DNA from: UBA6183 sp943372215
Lineage (GTDB): Bacteria; Bacteroidota; Bacteroidia; UKL13-3
Direction of reading: 5' to 3'
DNA: 64,000 bases
Assembly (NCBI GenBank): GCA_943372215.1
Contig: CALRXU020000003.1
Span: 1 to 64,000, forward strand
Positions 29,155 through 39,700 of this stretch are shown here, in pieces. Within the stretch, counting starts at the first letter, position 1, and each line of letters opens with the position of its first letter. The notes under the pieces are model-generated. The model was not told the origin of the DNA. It made no database searches and saw only the letters and a list, made by a program, of their open reading frames with translations. Made by a program: the position numbers and the translations under genes.

Positions 29155-30186
29155 GTGATCATTCAACTTAAAACAAATCCATCGGAAGCTGATCTCTCTG
29201 GCTTGTTTACTTATCTGGCTGGAGAGCAGGTGGCTTACCATTTTTTAGCCCACTTAAATTTGGTTGTTACTCCAAAGTACAATCAGGATAAGGGGTTGCA
29301 ACAGTTTCATTTTATTGAAAAAGTTTATCCCATTGATACTCCCTACCAATTGGCTTCAAAAATATACCGTGACAAAACCGTTGTGTCTGTACAAGGTGTT
29401 TCTGTTGGTGGCGGCTTATTTAATGTAATGGCAGGCCCTTGCTCTGTAGAGAATGAGGAGCAAATATTTAAAACAGCTGAGTTTTTAAGCAAGCAAGGTG
29501 TACAATTTTTAAGAGGTGGAGCCTATAAGCCAAGGACTTCGCCTTATAGCTTTAGGGGATTGGAAACTGAGGGATTAAAACTATTACGCAGCGCAGCAGA
29601 TGCTTATGGCATGCGTGTAGTTACTGAAATTTTAGACTTGAGCCTGCTTGATGAGGTGATGAAATATGCAGATGTATTGCAGGTAGGAAGCCGCAACATG
29701 CATAATTTTTATTTACTGAATGAATTGGGTAAAGTAAATATGCCTGTTTTGTTAAAAAGAGGATTTCAGGGAAAAGTGGTGGAATGGTTACTTGCTGCGG
29801 AATACATTTTAAGTGGTGGTAACGAAAACATTGTGTTGTGCGAAAGGGGCGTAAGAAGTTTTGATCCAAGTAGCCGCAATATGTTGGACTTGGGTGTTGT
29901 TCCATTAATAAAGGAGCTAAGCCATTTACCCATTATTATAGATCCTAGTCATGGTACAGGAGCTGCACAAAGGGTTATTCCCGCTTCGTTGGCTGCCGCT
30001 GCTATAGGTGCGGATGGTATTTTGGTTGAGGTGCATCCTGAGCCTGCTCAAGCATTAAGTGATAGCGAACAGGCCATCTCTTTTGAACAATTTACCCAGC
30101 TCATGAATCAAATTAATCCCGTGCTTCACGCAGTGGGAAAACAATCTGATATTGAAGAGATAATTTTGAAAATTGGAAGTTTATAG
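29155..30186 (+). CDS. aroF: 3-Deoxy-7-phosphoheptulonate (DAHP) synthase, type I-beta with N-terminal ferredoxin-like domain
   Basis: A 343-aa enzyme for the first step of the shikimate pathway: phosphoenolpyruvate plus erythrose 4-phosphate to DAHP. A regulatory-type N-terminal domain of about 70 residues precedes the barrel, which carries MAGPCSVEN, LRGGAYKPRTSPYSF, QVGSRNMHNF, LLKRG, CERGVRSF, IIDPSHGTG and VEVHPEP. The start is a GTG two bases after the DUF4270 stop, so translation is likely coupled. No chorismate mutase domain is seen. Confidence 0.92.
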   Translation: MIIQLKTNPSEADLSGLFTYLAGEQVAYHFLAHLNLVVTPKYNQDKGLQQFHFIEKVYPIDTPYQLASKIYRDKTVVSVQGVSVGGGLFNVMAGPCSVENEEQIFKTAEFLSKQGVQFLRGGAYKPRTSPYSFRGLETEGLKLLRSAADAYGMRVVTEILDLSLLDEVMKYADVLQVGSRNMHNFYLLNELGKVNMPVLLKRGFQGKVVEWLLAAEYILSGGNENIVLCERGVRSFDPSSRNMLDLGVVPLIKELSHLPIIIDPSHGTGAAQRVIPASLAAAAIGADGILVEVHPEPAQALSDSEQAISFEQFTQLMNQINPVLHAVGKQSDIEEIILKIGSL

Positions 30187-30194
30187 TATTTTTG
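30187..30194 (+). promoter_or_regulatory. -7 promoter box of glmS
   Basis: TATTTTTG starts on the base after the aroF stop codon and ends 7 bases before the glmS ATG. It suggests that glmS has its own promoter with a leader of only a few bases, in addition to any read-through. Confidence 0.5.
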
Positions 30195-30201
30195 AATCTA
30201 T

Positions 30202-32043
30202 ATGTGTGGAATTGTTGCTTATATAGGCCATAGAGAAGCCTATCCGATTATCATCAAAGGATTAAAACGTCTTGAATACCGTGGATACGACAGCTCAGGC
30301 GTAGCGTTGCTCACTCCCGAAAAAGAACTCAATATTTATAAAAAGAGCGGCAAAGTGAGCGATTTGGAAGCATTTGCTGCTCAAAAAGACTTGCATGCCA
30401 ACACAGGAATGGGTCATACCAGATGGGCCACGCATGGAGTTCCTAATGATGTGAATGCGCACCCTCATCTTTCTCAAAATGGAGAGTTTGCTATTATACA
30501 CAACGGTATCATAGAAAACTACCACTCGCTTAAAACTGCTTTAATTGAGCGCGGGCATGAGTTTAAAAGTGAAACAGATACAGAGGTACTTATTCATTTA
30601 ATTGAAGAGGTGCATAAAAACAATATGGTTTCGTTTGAAGAAGCGGTACGTATGGCTCTAACCCAAGTAATAGGAGCTTATGCCATTGTTATTCTGTCTA
30701 AACAAGACCCTACGTATTTGATTGGTGCACGTAAAGGTAGCCCGATGGTTGTGGGTATTGGAGAAAACGAGCACTTTATTGCCAGTGATGCGACCCCAAT
30801 TGTAGAATATACCCGCAACGTGGTTTATTTGAATGATGGTGAAATTGTAATTATTGATAAAAATAAACTCACCATTAAAACGATTGACAATACGGTTAAA
30901 ACACCTTACATCCATGAATTGGAAATCAATTTAGAGAGTATTGAAAAGGGCGGCTTTGACCACTTTATGCAAAAAGAAATTTTTGAGCAACCGCGTTCCA
31001 TACTTGACTCATTTAGGGGTAGAACCCACGTGAATGAAGCCACCATTGCCATGGCTGGTATTGATAAGTTTGAGGACAAACTCAAAAATATTAAACGTAT
31101 TATTATTGTGGGCTGCGGTACCAGTTGGCATGCAGGTTTGGTGGGTGAATACTTATTTGAAGACTTTGCCAGAATTCCAGTTGAGGTGGAATATGCCTCT
31201 GAATTCAGGTACAGGAATCCAGTGTTGGATGAAAGTGATTTTGTAATTGCTATTTCACAAAGTGGTGAAACTGCGGATACGTTAGCAGCACTTGAATTGG
31301 CTAAAAGCAAAGGAGCTACCATATTTGGCGTTTGTAATGTGGTGGGTTCATCCATTCCTAGAATTACAGATGCTGGTGCTTACACCCATGCCGGACCAGA
31401 AATTGGTGTGGCCTCTACCAAGGCTTTTACGGCTCAGGTTACCGCACTTATTTTAATGGCACTTTCTGTTGCACAAAAACGTGGCACCATTACTAGTGAG
31501 CGTTTGCGCGAGTTGCTTATTGAATTGGAAACAATACCTGGTAAAGTTGAAACGGCATTAAAACTTGACGCTCATATTAAAACGATTGCCGAAGAGTTTA
31601 AGAACTCTCGTAACGCTTTATATCTTGGACGTGGATATGGTTTCCCTATTGCGCTTGAAGGTGCGTTAAAACTAAAAGAAATCAGCTACATCCATGCAGA
31701 AGGCTACCCTGCTGCAGAAATGAAACATGGCCCTATTGCTTTAATTGACGAAGAAATGCCGGTTGTGGTAATTGCTACCCAACACAGTAACTACGAAAAA
31801 GTAATTAGCAACATTCAAGAAGTAAGGGCTAGAAAAGGGCGTGTAATTGCTATTGCCACCGAAGGTGATGAGCACATCAAGAGCCAGGCTGACTATGTCA
31901 TCTATATTCCAGAATGTGAAGAAGCCATGCTGCCTTTAATCGCAAGTATTCCATTGCAATTGTTATCATACCACATTGCGGTATTGAGAGAATGTAATGT
32001 AGATCAACCACGTAACTTGGCCAAATCAGTTACAGTTGAATAA
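30202..32043 (+). CDS. glmS: Glutamine-fructose-6-phosphate aminotransferase
   Basis: A 613-aa enzyme that makes glucosamine 6-phosphate from fructose 6-phosphate and glutamine, the entry to amino-sugar and cell-wall synthesis. It starts MCGIVAYIG, with the catalytic Cys at position 2 after Met removal, and has RWATHG and HNGIIEN in the glutaminase domain. Two SIS sugar-isomerase domains follow (GCGTSWHAG, SQSGETADT, GRGYGFPIALEGALKLKE), with the family-typical end NLAKSVTVE. Full length. No glmS ribozyme is visible upstream, where aroF ends 15 bases away. Confidence 0.97.
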   Translation: MCGIVAYIGHREAYPIIIKGLKRLEYRGYDSSGVALLTPEKELNIYKKSGKVSDLEAFAAQKDLHANTGMGHTRWATHGVPNDVNAHPHLSQNGEFAIIHNGIIENYHSLKTALIERGHEFKSETDTEVLIHLIEEVHKNNMVSFEEAVRMALTQVIGAYAIVILSKQDPTYLIGARKGSPMVVGIGENEHFIASDATPIVEYTRNVVYLNDGEIVIIDKNKLTIKTIDNTVKTPYIHELEINLESIEKGGFDHFMQKEIFEQPRSILDSFRGRTHVNEATIAMAGIDKFEDKLKNIKRIIIVGCGTSWHAGLVGEYLFEDFARIPVEVEYASEFRYRNPVLDESDFVIAISQSGETADTLAALELAKSKGATIFGVCNVVGSSIPRITDAGAYTHAGPEIGVASTKAFTAQVTALILMALSVAQKRGTITSERLRELLIELETIPGKVETALKLDAHIKTIAEEFKNSRNALYLGRGYGFPIALEGALKLKEISYIHAEGYPAAEMKHGPIALIDEEMPVVVIATQHSNYEKVISNIQEVRARKGRVIAIATEGDEHIKSQADYVIYIPECEEAMLPLIASIPLQLLSYHIAVLRECNVDQPRNLAKSVTVE

Positions 32044-32060
32044 TAACAGATTGTTTAACC

Positions 32061-32090
32061 AAAAAAAGCGACCAAATGGTCGCTTTTTTT
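32061..32090. terminator. Bidirectional Rho-independent terminator after glmS
   Basis: AAAAAAAGCGACC - aaat - GGTCGCTTTTTTT: a 13-bp perfect stem with a 4-nt loop and T-runs on both strands. It is placed between the convergent glmS and 98-aa protein genes. Confidence 0.92.
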
Positions 32091-32113
32091 GTTAAATCTT
32101 ATCATACCTGCCA

Positions 32114-32410
32114 TTAGGCAATATCAACAGCGTAAATAGCTGCCAATGGAATTATAATCCTGTTTTCAATCCAAACGTGCGTGGCATCCACACCAGAAAC
32201 TTTAGAAAGAATCCGCTTGTAACCTGAAGGTGTTTTTAACACAATATTGGCCTTGCTATTTGATACCTTCCCTAAGGTGGCCGCCTTGTCTAAATTTACC
32301 CTTCTTACCCGTTGGTCTTCTACTTGTTCCAATACATCCTGGCTAAATAGTTTTAATGTTTCAGGATGTTCTACCAATTCAATCTCCCTGAGGTTAACAA
32401 CAACATTCAT
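32114..32410 (-). CDS. Hypothetical 98-aa protein
   Basis: Begins MNVVVNLREIELVEHPE and ends PLAAIYAVDIA. It is charged in the first half and beta-like in the second (NIVLKTPSGYKRILSKV, HVWIENRIIIPL). It has no signal peptide, membrane segment, cysteine pattern or motif that I recognise. It lies 35 bases after the superoxide dismutase gene on the same strand and probably shares its transcript. Start ATG at 32410; length and strand bias support a real gene. Confidence 0.65.
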   Translation of the reverse strand: MNVVVNLREIELVEHPETLKLFSQDVLEQVEDQRVRRVNLDKAATLGKVSNSKANIVLKTPSGYKRILSKVSGVDATHVWIENRIIIPLAAIYAVDIA

Positions 32411-32445
32411 AAGTACTTTTGTTTTTCTTTGATGTAACTTATACC

Positions 32446-33051
32446 TTATAGGGCAGCTTCGTACCTGCGGCTTACCTCAGTCCAATTTACAATGCTCCAA
32501 AAAGCGGCACAGTAATCAGGTCTGCGGTTTTGGTAATTTAAATAATAAGCATGTTCCCAAACATCTAGGCCCAAAATAGGAGTACCATTACAATCAGTTA
32601 CCACATCCATTAAAGGGTTATCTTGATTAGGGGTTGAGCAGATTTTCAGCTTACCATTCTCAACACATAACCAGGCCCACCCACTTCCAAAACGTGTAGT
32701 TGCGGCTTTATTAAAATCTTCTTTTAACTTATCCATTCCGCCCAAATCATTCTGAATAGCCGCAGCCAATTTATCAGAGGGTGTAGAAGGGGTTCCGCTT
32801 AAAATAGTCCAAAACAAGGAATGGTTGTAATGTCCGCCACCATTATTTCTAACTGCTGCAGGGTACTTGCTGATGTTGCGGCAAATATCCTCTATTGATT
32901 TGTTTTCCGCATCAGTTCCTGCAATGGCAGCATTTAAGTTGGTTACATAAGCATTGTGGTGTTTTCCATGGTGGATTTCCATGGTACGTGCATCAATGTT
33001 TGGTTCAAGCGAGTTTAACTCGTATGGTAATTTAGGTAATTCAAAAGCCAT
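32446..33051 (-). CDS. sod: Superoxide dismutase (Fe/Mn family)
   Basis: A 201-aa cytoplasmic enzyme that converts superoxide to hydrogen peroxide and oxygen. It begins FELPKLPYELNSLEP and contains HHGKHHNAYV, GGGHYNHSLFW, FGSGWAWL and the metal-ligand motif DVWEHAYYLNYQNRRPDY. Three His and one Asp ligand positions are all present. Fe versus Mn cannot be safely decided by eye. It follows tadA by 67 bases. Confidence 0.96.
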   Translation of the reverse strand: MAFELPKLPYELNSLEPNIDARTMEIHHGKHHNAYVTNLNAAIAGTDAENKSIEDICRNISKYPAAVRNNGGGHYNHSLFWTILSGTPSTPSDKLAAAIQNDLGGMDKLKEDFNKAATTRFGSGWAWLCVENGKLKICSTPNQDNPLMDVVTDCNGTPILGLDVWEHAYYLNYQNRRPDYCAAFWSIVNWTEVSRRYEAAL

Positions 33052-33118
33052 AATTATTTTATTTAATTGAGCGAATATAAATTGATTTACTGATTAAACA
33101 CTTTTTAATGCATTAAGT

Positions 33119-33559
33119 TTACCTCAATTTTTGAAAAAAAACTTTCATTAACTGGCCGCACTCCTCAGCCAAAACCCCACTTATTACCTCCGTTCCAGGG
33201 TGCAAACTGTTTCCAGCTTTTCTGTAGCCTCGTTTTTCATCTGTTGCACCAAATACTACTTTGCTTATTTGGCTCCAGAATAAGGCTCCACCACACATTA
33301 CGCAAGGTTCTAAAGTAACATAAAGCGTACAATCTATTAAGTATTTTGCTCCAAGGTGATTGGCTGCCGCGGTAATTGCCTGCATTTCGGCATGGGCAGT
33401 AACATCATGCAGCCGTTCAGTAAGGTTATATCCTTTACCCACTATTTTATTGCTACAAACCACAATTGCCCCAACTGGCACTTCTCCTTCATCAAAAGCC
33501 TTTTGGGCCTCTTTTAGTGCCAATTGCATAAAATATTCGTGTGAAAATATATCAGCCAT
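33119..33559 (-). CDS. tadA: tRNA adenosine deaminase / nucleoside deaminase family
   Basis: A 146-aa zinc deaminase. Motifs: HAEMQAI (zinc His and catalytic Glu) and TLEPCVMCGGAL (two zinc Cys). The N-terminus (FMQLALKEAQKAFDEGEVPVGAIV) is the TadA signature, so editing of A34 to inosine in tRNA-Arg is likely. It is divergent from the sensor-kinase gene: the two starts are only 28 bases apart. Confidence 0.9.
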   Translation of the reverse strand: MADIFSHEYFMQLALKEAQKAFDEGEVPVGAIVVCSNKIVGKGYNLTERLHDVTAHAEMQAITAAANHLGAKYLIDCTLYVTLEPCVMCGGALFWSQISKVVFGATDEKRGYRKAGNSLHPGTEVISGVLAEECGQLMKVFFQKLR

Positions 33560-33586
33560 AATGTGTATTTTAGCGCAACATACAAA

Positions 33587-36565
33587 ATGAGATTATACTT
33601 TTACCTATTGATGTTGCTTGCTGTTAAAACTAGTGCGCAACAACCTTACATGTGGCACATTACTGAGGAAGACGGATTGCCTAGCATGGAAGTTTACAAT
33701 ATACTTCAGGATTCGCGGGGTTATGTTTGGATTGGCACAGATAATGGGCTATGCCGCTATGATGGGAAACACTTTAAAACTTACTATCACCCTAGGCAAC
33801 GGGGGAAATCTTTCTCCTATTTACAAGAAGATAATAAACAGCGCATTTGGGCATTAAACTTTGCAGGACAGATTTTCTACATAGAGCATGATTCTATGAA
33901 ATTGTTTGAACCATTTGAAAAAATTTACAAATCGAATTTCCCTAGATTTTGCCTTGATAATAAAGGTTACTTATGGATCATTTCAGAAAAAAATCCACCT
34001 TGTTACTATGATTTTGAAAAACAGAAATTCTTTTTTTTATCTAGGTTTAAAAATACTTTTATTTTGAGTGTTTATGCTGATAAAAAAGGAAATGTGGTGA
34101 TTGTTAGCGATAGTATTTACTTGCTACAAAACCAGAAGATAGTAAGAACCTTTGGCACCTCAAACATGCTAACTTATTCAAGGTTTGACGATGAATTTTA
34201 TATTCTTGGAACAACAAAACACCCTAATATCATTTTTAAACTAGACCCCGACAAAGGACTTATTCCAATAAACAACTTTGCACTTAAACAAAATCAATCC
34301 CGGGTAACTGACTTTATTTCCTTTAATGAGAAAAACCGATGGTTACTAACCTATAACGGTGCATATCACATTAAATCCGACCAACAAGAGTTAAGGATAT
34401 TAGGTTATTTATTAAAAGGTAATGTAATATCTTGGCTTACTAAAGATAACGAAGGGAACTATTGGCTATCCACTTTAAAAAATGGCATCTTCGTTATTCC
34501 ATCTGATAAAGTTTGGTTGTTAAATGATGAAAACTCTGCCCTATCAAATAACCGTATTGTTAAAATTGCAGAACATAATGATGGTAACTTATATTTGGCT
34601 GGTGGAAATGGGGTAATCTCCGTATTTAATCTTGAAAAAAATCAATTGCTTCATAGTTTTAGCATCTCAGGTGAAAACAAGGATGTGGACGCCTTGGCTA
34701 TTGACCGAAAAAATGGCCTATTGTATGGACAAGCTACCAATTTATTTGTCTATGACATTAACAAAAAAAATATCATCAAGAATATCATTGGTTTTAGCTC
34801 AGTAAAAGATATTTCATTTGATAAGTATAGCAATTTTTTAGTTGCTTCAAACTACCAAAGCTTTTACGTGTTAAATAATAAAAACAAACAATCATGTTAC
34901 TATCATCAATTCAAATTTAAAAGTCTTCATGAGTATAATGTAAATATTCCTGAACCATATATAGGAGTATCATTAAGAGCACAAAGGACAACATCCGCAC
35001 AAATACGCGAGCAGGACACTACTTTTTGGATTGCATATGTTGATGGGTTGTATTATTATAAAAAAGGCATACAACATTGCTTAAAAACCCAACAGGGCAA
35101 TCATATTTACGCTACAGACATGAGCTTGTCAGCAGATGGCACACTTTGGGTAGCAACGGTACAACAAGGCTTATTTGCCATAAAGGACACCTCTATAAGA
35201 TTGAACCTAACCACGCAAAACGGGCTTAAGTCAAATTTTATTCGTTGCTTAAAAAGTAATAACAACATTGTTTGGTTTGGAACAGATAAAGGTGTGCAAG
35301 GATATGAAATCGTGCCAAAAAAATTAATACAATTTACCAGAGAAGATGGCTTGGTTACAAATGACGTGATGGATATTCACATCAAAAATAAAATGGTTTA
35401 CCTAGCTACCTCTAAAGGATTTCAATGGTTTGAACAGAATAGTTTAGCAACAAACAAGGTTTGCCCTCCTATATATATCACTGATTTTCTGGTTAACGAT
35501 TCTTCTTATTATCAAAACGGTTACCAAACCATTAATTATAACCAAAACAATATTGCTATTACTTATAATGCCATCACCCTTTCAAGCAGAGGAAACATGC
35601 AATATGCTTACCGAATGATTGGCTTAGACAGCAATTGGACCATAGTACCCTCAAGTGAAAACATTGCTAGGTTTAATGCGTTGCAACCCGGAAATTACTC
35701 TTTTGAAGTTAAGGCCATTAATGAAGATGGCATACAAAGTACGTTTCCGGCAGTAACTACATTTACCATAAGTTCACCTTATTGGCAAAAAGGGTGGTTT
35801 ATTACCCTTGTGCTACTTTTAGCATTTGGACTTGTGAGTTTGGGGTTTATTATTCGGATTAAAGTAATTAACAAACGTAGTAAACTTGAACGAGAAAAAA
35901 ACAAACTGGAAGTGGCACTGCGTAGTTCTCAGCTTGCCGCACTGAAAGTGCAAATGAATCCTCACTTTATTTTTAATGCCCTAAACAGCATACAGGAGTT
36001 TATACTTACGAATGAAAAAAAACTTGCTAACAGTTATCTAGGTAAATTTAGCGATTTAATGCGTCTTTATCTTGACATGAGTAATAAAACAAACATTACA
36101 TTAAGTGAAGAAATAAAAGCAATGGAATTATACCTTGAATTAGAAGCCATGCGTTTCGAGGAAAATTTCAGTTACACCTTAACGGTATCACCTCAACTAA
36201 GAACTGATGAAATAAAAATTCCCGCAATGATCATACAACCTTATATTGAAAATGCCATTAAACATGGCTTATTACATAAGCGTAATAACCGCAAATTGGC
36301 TGTAAGCTTCATGCCTTATACAAATGATGATATGTTAATTTGCACAGTGACTGATAATGGGATTGGTAGAAAACAATCACAAGAGTTAAACATCATCCGC
36401 AATCGCACTTATACTTCGTTTGCAACAGGAGCAACGCAGAAAAGACTAGAGCTATTAAACGCTGAAAAAAAAGTTCAAATATCAGTACTGTATACTGACT
36501 TACAACGTGAAGATGGCACCCCTGCGGGAACTACAGTAACCTTAAATATCCCGATATTGGTTTAA
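33587..36565 (+). CDS. Two-component-regulator-propeller sensor histidine kinase (LytS/His_kinase type)
   Basis: A 992-aa membrane sensor. Start: ATG at 33587, giving a signal peptide MRLYFYLLMLLAVKTSAQ; a GTG eight codons earlier would spoil it. A propeller sensor region starts DGLPSMEVYN...DSRGYVWIGTDNGL and continues with WIGT/WFGTDKG-type repeats over most of 650 residues. A Y_Y_Y domain follows (LQPGNYSFEVKAINEDG), one transmembrane helix (WFITLVLLLAFGLVSLGFII), a short coiled coil, and a His_kinase core with the phosphoacceptor in MNPHFIFNALNSIQEF and ATP-binding MIIQPYIENAIKHG. There is no receiver domain. Its likely LytTR partner (44593) is separated from it by a 7.6-kb gene on the opposite strand. 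Confidence 0.93.
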   Translation: MRLYFYLLMLLAVKTSAQQPYMWHITEEDGLPSMEVYNILQDSRGYVWIGTDNGLCRYDGKHFKTYYHPRQRGKSFSYLQEDNKQRIWALNFAGQIFYIEHDSMKLFEPFEKIYKSNFPRFCLDNKGYLWIISEKNPPCYYDFEKQKFFFLSRFKNTFILSVYADKKGNVVIVSDSIYLLQNQKIVRTFGTSNMLTYSRFDDEFYILGTTKHPNIIFKLDPDKGLIPINNFALKQNQSRVTDFISFNEKNRWLLTYNGAYHIKSDQQELRILGYLLKGNVISWLTKDNEGNYWLSTLKNGIFVIPSDKVWLLNDENSALSNNRIVKIAEHNDGNLYLAGGNGVISVFNLEKNQLLHSFSISGENKDVDALAIDRKNGLLYGQATNLFVYDINKKNIIKNIIGFSSVKDISFDKYSNFLVASNYQSFYVLNNKNKQSCYYHQFKFKSLHEYNVNIPEPYIGVSLRAQRTTSAQIREQDTTFWIAYVDGLYYYKKGIQHCLKTQQGNHIYATDMSLSADGTLWVATVQQGLFAIKDTSIRLNLTTQNGLKSNFIRCLKSNNNIVWFGTDKGVQGYEIVPKKLIQFTREDGLVTNDVMDIHIKNKMVYLATSKGFQWFEQNSLATNKVCPPIYITDFLVNDSSYYQNGYQTINYNQNNIAITYNAITLSSRGNMQYAYRMIGLDSNWTIVPSSENIARFNALQPGNYSFEVKAINEDGIQSTFPAVTTFTISSPYWQKGWFITLVLLLAFGLVSLGFIIRIKVINKRSKLEREKNKLEVALRSSQLAALKVQMNPHFIFNALNSIQEFILTNEKKLANSYLGKFSDLMRLYLDMSNKTNITLSEEIKAMELYLELEAMRFEENFSYTLTVSPQLRTDEIKIPAMIIQPYIENAIKHGLLHKRNNRKLAVSFMPYTNDDMLICTVTDNGIGRKQSQELNIIRNRTYTSFATGATQKRLELLNAEKKVQISVLYTDLQREDGTPAGTTVTLNIPILV

Positions 36566-36622
36566 CTCATGAGGTGATAACATAACCTAATCCATAACAT
36601 TTACCTATTCAAATATTGGACA

Positions 36623-36655
36623 CTAAAGGCCACTTATTATCTAAGTGGCCTTTAG
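36623..36655. terminator. Bidirectional hairpin between sensor kinase and giant T9SS gene
   Basis: A perfect 14-bp stem (CTAAAGGCCACTTA / TAAGTGGCCTTTAG) with a 5-nt loop, between two convergent genes. The A/T ends of the stem can act as the T-run in both directions. Confidence 0.8.
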
Positions 36656-36713
36656 GCTGTCAAGTTACTTAACTTTAACGAACGTTATTCTTTGTTGAAC
36701 GGCTAAAAATCTA

Positions 36714-39700
36714 TTATTGCTTTGTGAATCTTACAAATGCGCTTTCTTGATTCATATTTGTCACTTTTAACAAATAAACTCCCGAAGCAATAGTACCCAC
36801 ATCAACCTGCTGTTGTTGAATAGGCAATGTTACGATAACCTTTCCTGTAACATCCATCACTACGGCAACTGCTGCCAAAGGTACTTGGTCTGCTTCAATG
36901 GTTAACATGCCTTGTGTTGGGTTTGGATAAACCACCATACGTTTTGTACTGGTGAATAGGTCATTTATACCAGTGAATATAAAGTCGAACTCATCAGATG
37001 TTGATTCGCAACCTTTTGAACTAGTAACCCGAACACGATACAATCCACTCTCGCTGGCATTGTAACTTTGCTGAGTAGCATTAGCAATAGCCACGCCTGA
37101 CTTAAACCATTGATAACTGGTGAACAACCCCGTACTCAATGTGTTGCCTACTTTTGCAATAACAGGACTAGGCAACGCGATCACTTCTAACCTAACCGGA
37201 GCAGTAGTGATGTTTCCACATTGACTGCTTAGCTCGCAGGTATAAAAACCATTATCAAGCTGACTTGGTACAAAAGTTAATGTATCGTTGGTTTGGTTTG
37301 GTATAACAACACCATTACGTTTCCAAACATAGGTTGCTTGAGTATTTGCATTTACATAAATTAGAACCGACTGGTTTTGGCAAATAGCAAGCAAAGTATC
37401 TGATTGTTGACTAATTGTTATACCATCCACAATACTCAATGTAGCTGTATTGGATACTATTGTTTGATTTGGACAACCATTTGATATTTGCACACTTATT
37501 GTTGCTGCATTTCCTCCAATATCGGCCGCTGTAATTCCAATCGCGGTTAGCGAATCTGTGGTTGCTCCCTGTAACTTATTTGGCACATCTAATAATTGTA
37601 CATTGCCATTAATAAACCAAGCAAAGGAAGTAGCATTCGCTGTATTTATTTTAAAAGAAATATTTCCACCTGAACAAACATTTTTTGACTCTAAAGAGGC
37701 CAAAAATGCGGGAGGTTGTTTATAACCAAAAACTGTAGTATTTGAGGTCACTGTATCGCAGGCTCCGAAAACTTTACAGCTATAGCTACCAGCCCCCAAT
37801 ATGCTATTCAAAAACTGTAAGTTATTTCCCGTTGCCCCGGTAACATTGGTTTGGTTATTAATTGGATTACCATTTTTATACCATTGATACCCTAAGATAC
37901 TACCTGTTGCTGTTATTGATAAATTCACGTAACTGCTATTTCCTGTGCAAATAGCCAATGAAGGTATAGGTTGCGTAGTTATACTAATAGGTTGTGAAAT
38001 GTTGACACGTGAAATCGAAGAAACCAATGGGGAACCACAGGCTCCACGAACAATCACCTGATAATTTCCAGTGTCAGCTATTGTTGGGTTATTTTTAATG
38101 TAAGTAGCACTCGTAGCATTTGTAATATCAACACCACCCTTTTGCCATTGGTAGCTTAGCCCTGAACCTGTTGCTGCAATGGATAAGTTGACAGGACTTG
38201 AACCGCATAAACCAACTACCGCTTTAAGCTGTGTTGTAATAAGTGGCAAAGTTAATAAGGTAAGCATTGCATTATTACTCGTATCTACACCACAGGCACT
38301 ATTTATAATTACGCGATAGTTACCAGTTAATGATTGATTAAACGCGGATAGGGTTAAGCTATCATTGCTGGCGCTGCCAATATTGGTGTTATTACGTTGC
38401 CAAGTAAAATTAGCAGCTGGATCATTGGTAAGTGCATGTAAAATCACTGAGCCGTTTTCACAAATTGATTGTGATATTGGCTGCTGTAGTATTTGGAGAG
38501 AAGCTCCAAGTGATATTTTTACAGCGTTGCTAGTATCAGTTCCACAAGTATTGGTCACAATACAACGATACATCATTGTATCTGCATTACTCAAACTAGT
38601 AACTGTTAATATTGAAGAAGTAGCTCCTGAAATATTACCGCCATTGCTTACATTAACCCCATTTTTTTGCCACTGGTAAGTTAATCCCAAACCTGATGAA
38701 CCTACACTCAGTGCAATACTTCCACCAACACATGATGATTGACTCATTGGTTCTGTTGTAATCACTGGAATATTATTAATCATTAACCTTGAACTGTCCG
38801 AGTTTTCATAATTACATCCGTTATGGATGCGAACATAGTAATAGCCACTATCACTTGATTGAATATTGTTAAACGTAATCTGATTGGTAGTTACCCCTGA
38901 TACATTCGTACCATTTACTAATTTTATACCATTTTTATACCACTCGTAAAACAGGTTACTTCCAGAAGCAGTAACACCAATAGTTTGTGAAGAAGCTCCT
39001 GCGCACGCAGTAACAGTAGCAGCCGGCTGGGTACTTATATCTATTCTGTTAAAGTGGGTAGCAACTTCTGCTAAAGTAAAGGAATTGGTATAAAATCTTG
39101 CATCGTCTAATTCTCCATTAAAATACTGCCACCCATTCGCATGCCCTGCCCATCCGTTACTTGTACTATAACTTGCCCCAATTACCGTAAATGGCACGAT
39201 ACTGGTTGAATACGTTCCTGAGGTCATCCCTACAAAAGCACCATCAAGGTATAATGACTGGGTGCTACCATTGCCAGTTAAAACAGCTTGGTGCCAATTT
39301 CCATCAGTTACTGTTGCGAACGATTGGGGAGCTACTCCATTTCCGTCATAAAATTTTCCGGAAAGCTTACCTGCATTGTTAATAAACAAAATTGGCGACC
39401 ACCCTGTAGTTGGATTTGCAATTGGATTTGAGCTCGCAGTGCCTATTAATCCCATGGTGGTATTTGCCAGAGAAGTTTTAAACCATACAGAAACAGTAAA
39501 GGCTGCGTTACCTGATGCAAACAGGTTTTGTGGTAAAGTTATCCTATTACTATTTGCTCTAGAAAAACTAAGTGCCCGATTACTTACATTAAACCTGTTT
39601 GGTGCTCCACTCACACCGAATGGTGATCCATTTAATGCCGCGTTATTTGCATTTGCGTTTGCATTTAAAGCATATACAACCCTAGTTGTGTTTGCTCCAG

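Noticed and set aside
30187..30201. glmS ribozyme or riboswitch upstream of glmS
   Set aside because: Only 15 bases separate aroF and glmS, too few for such an element.
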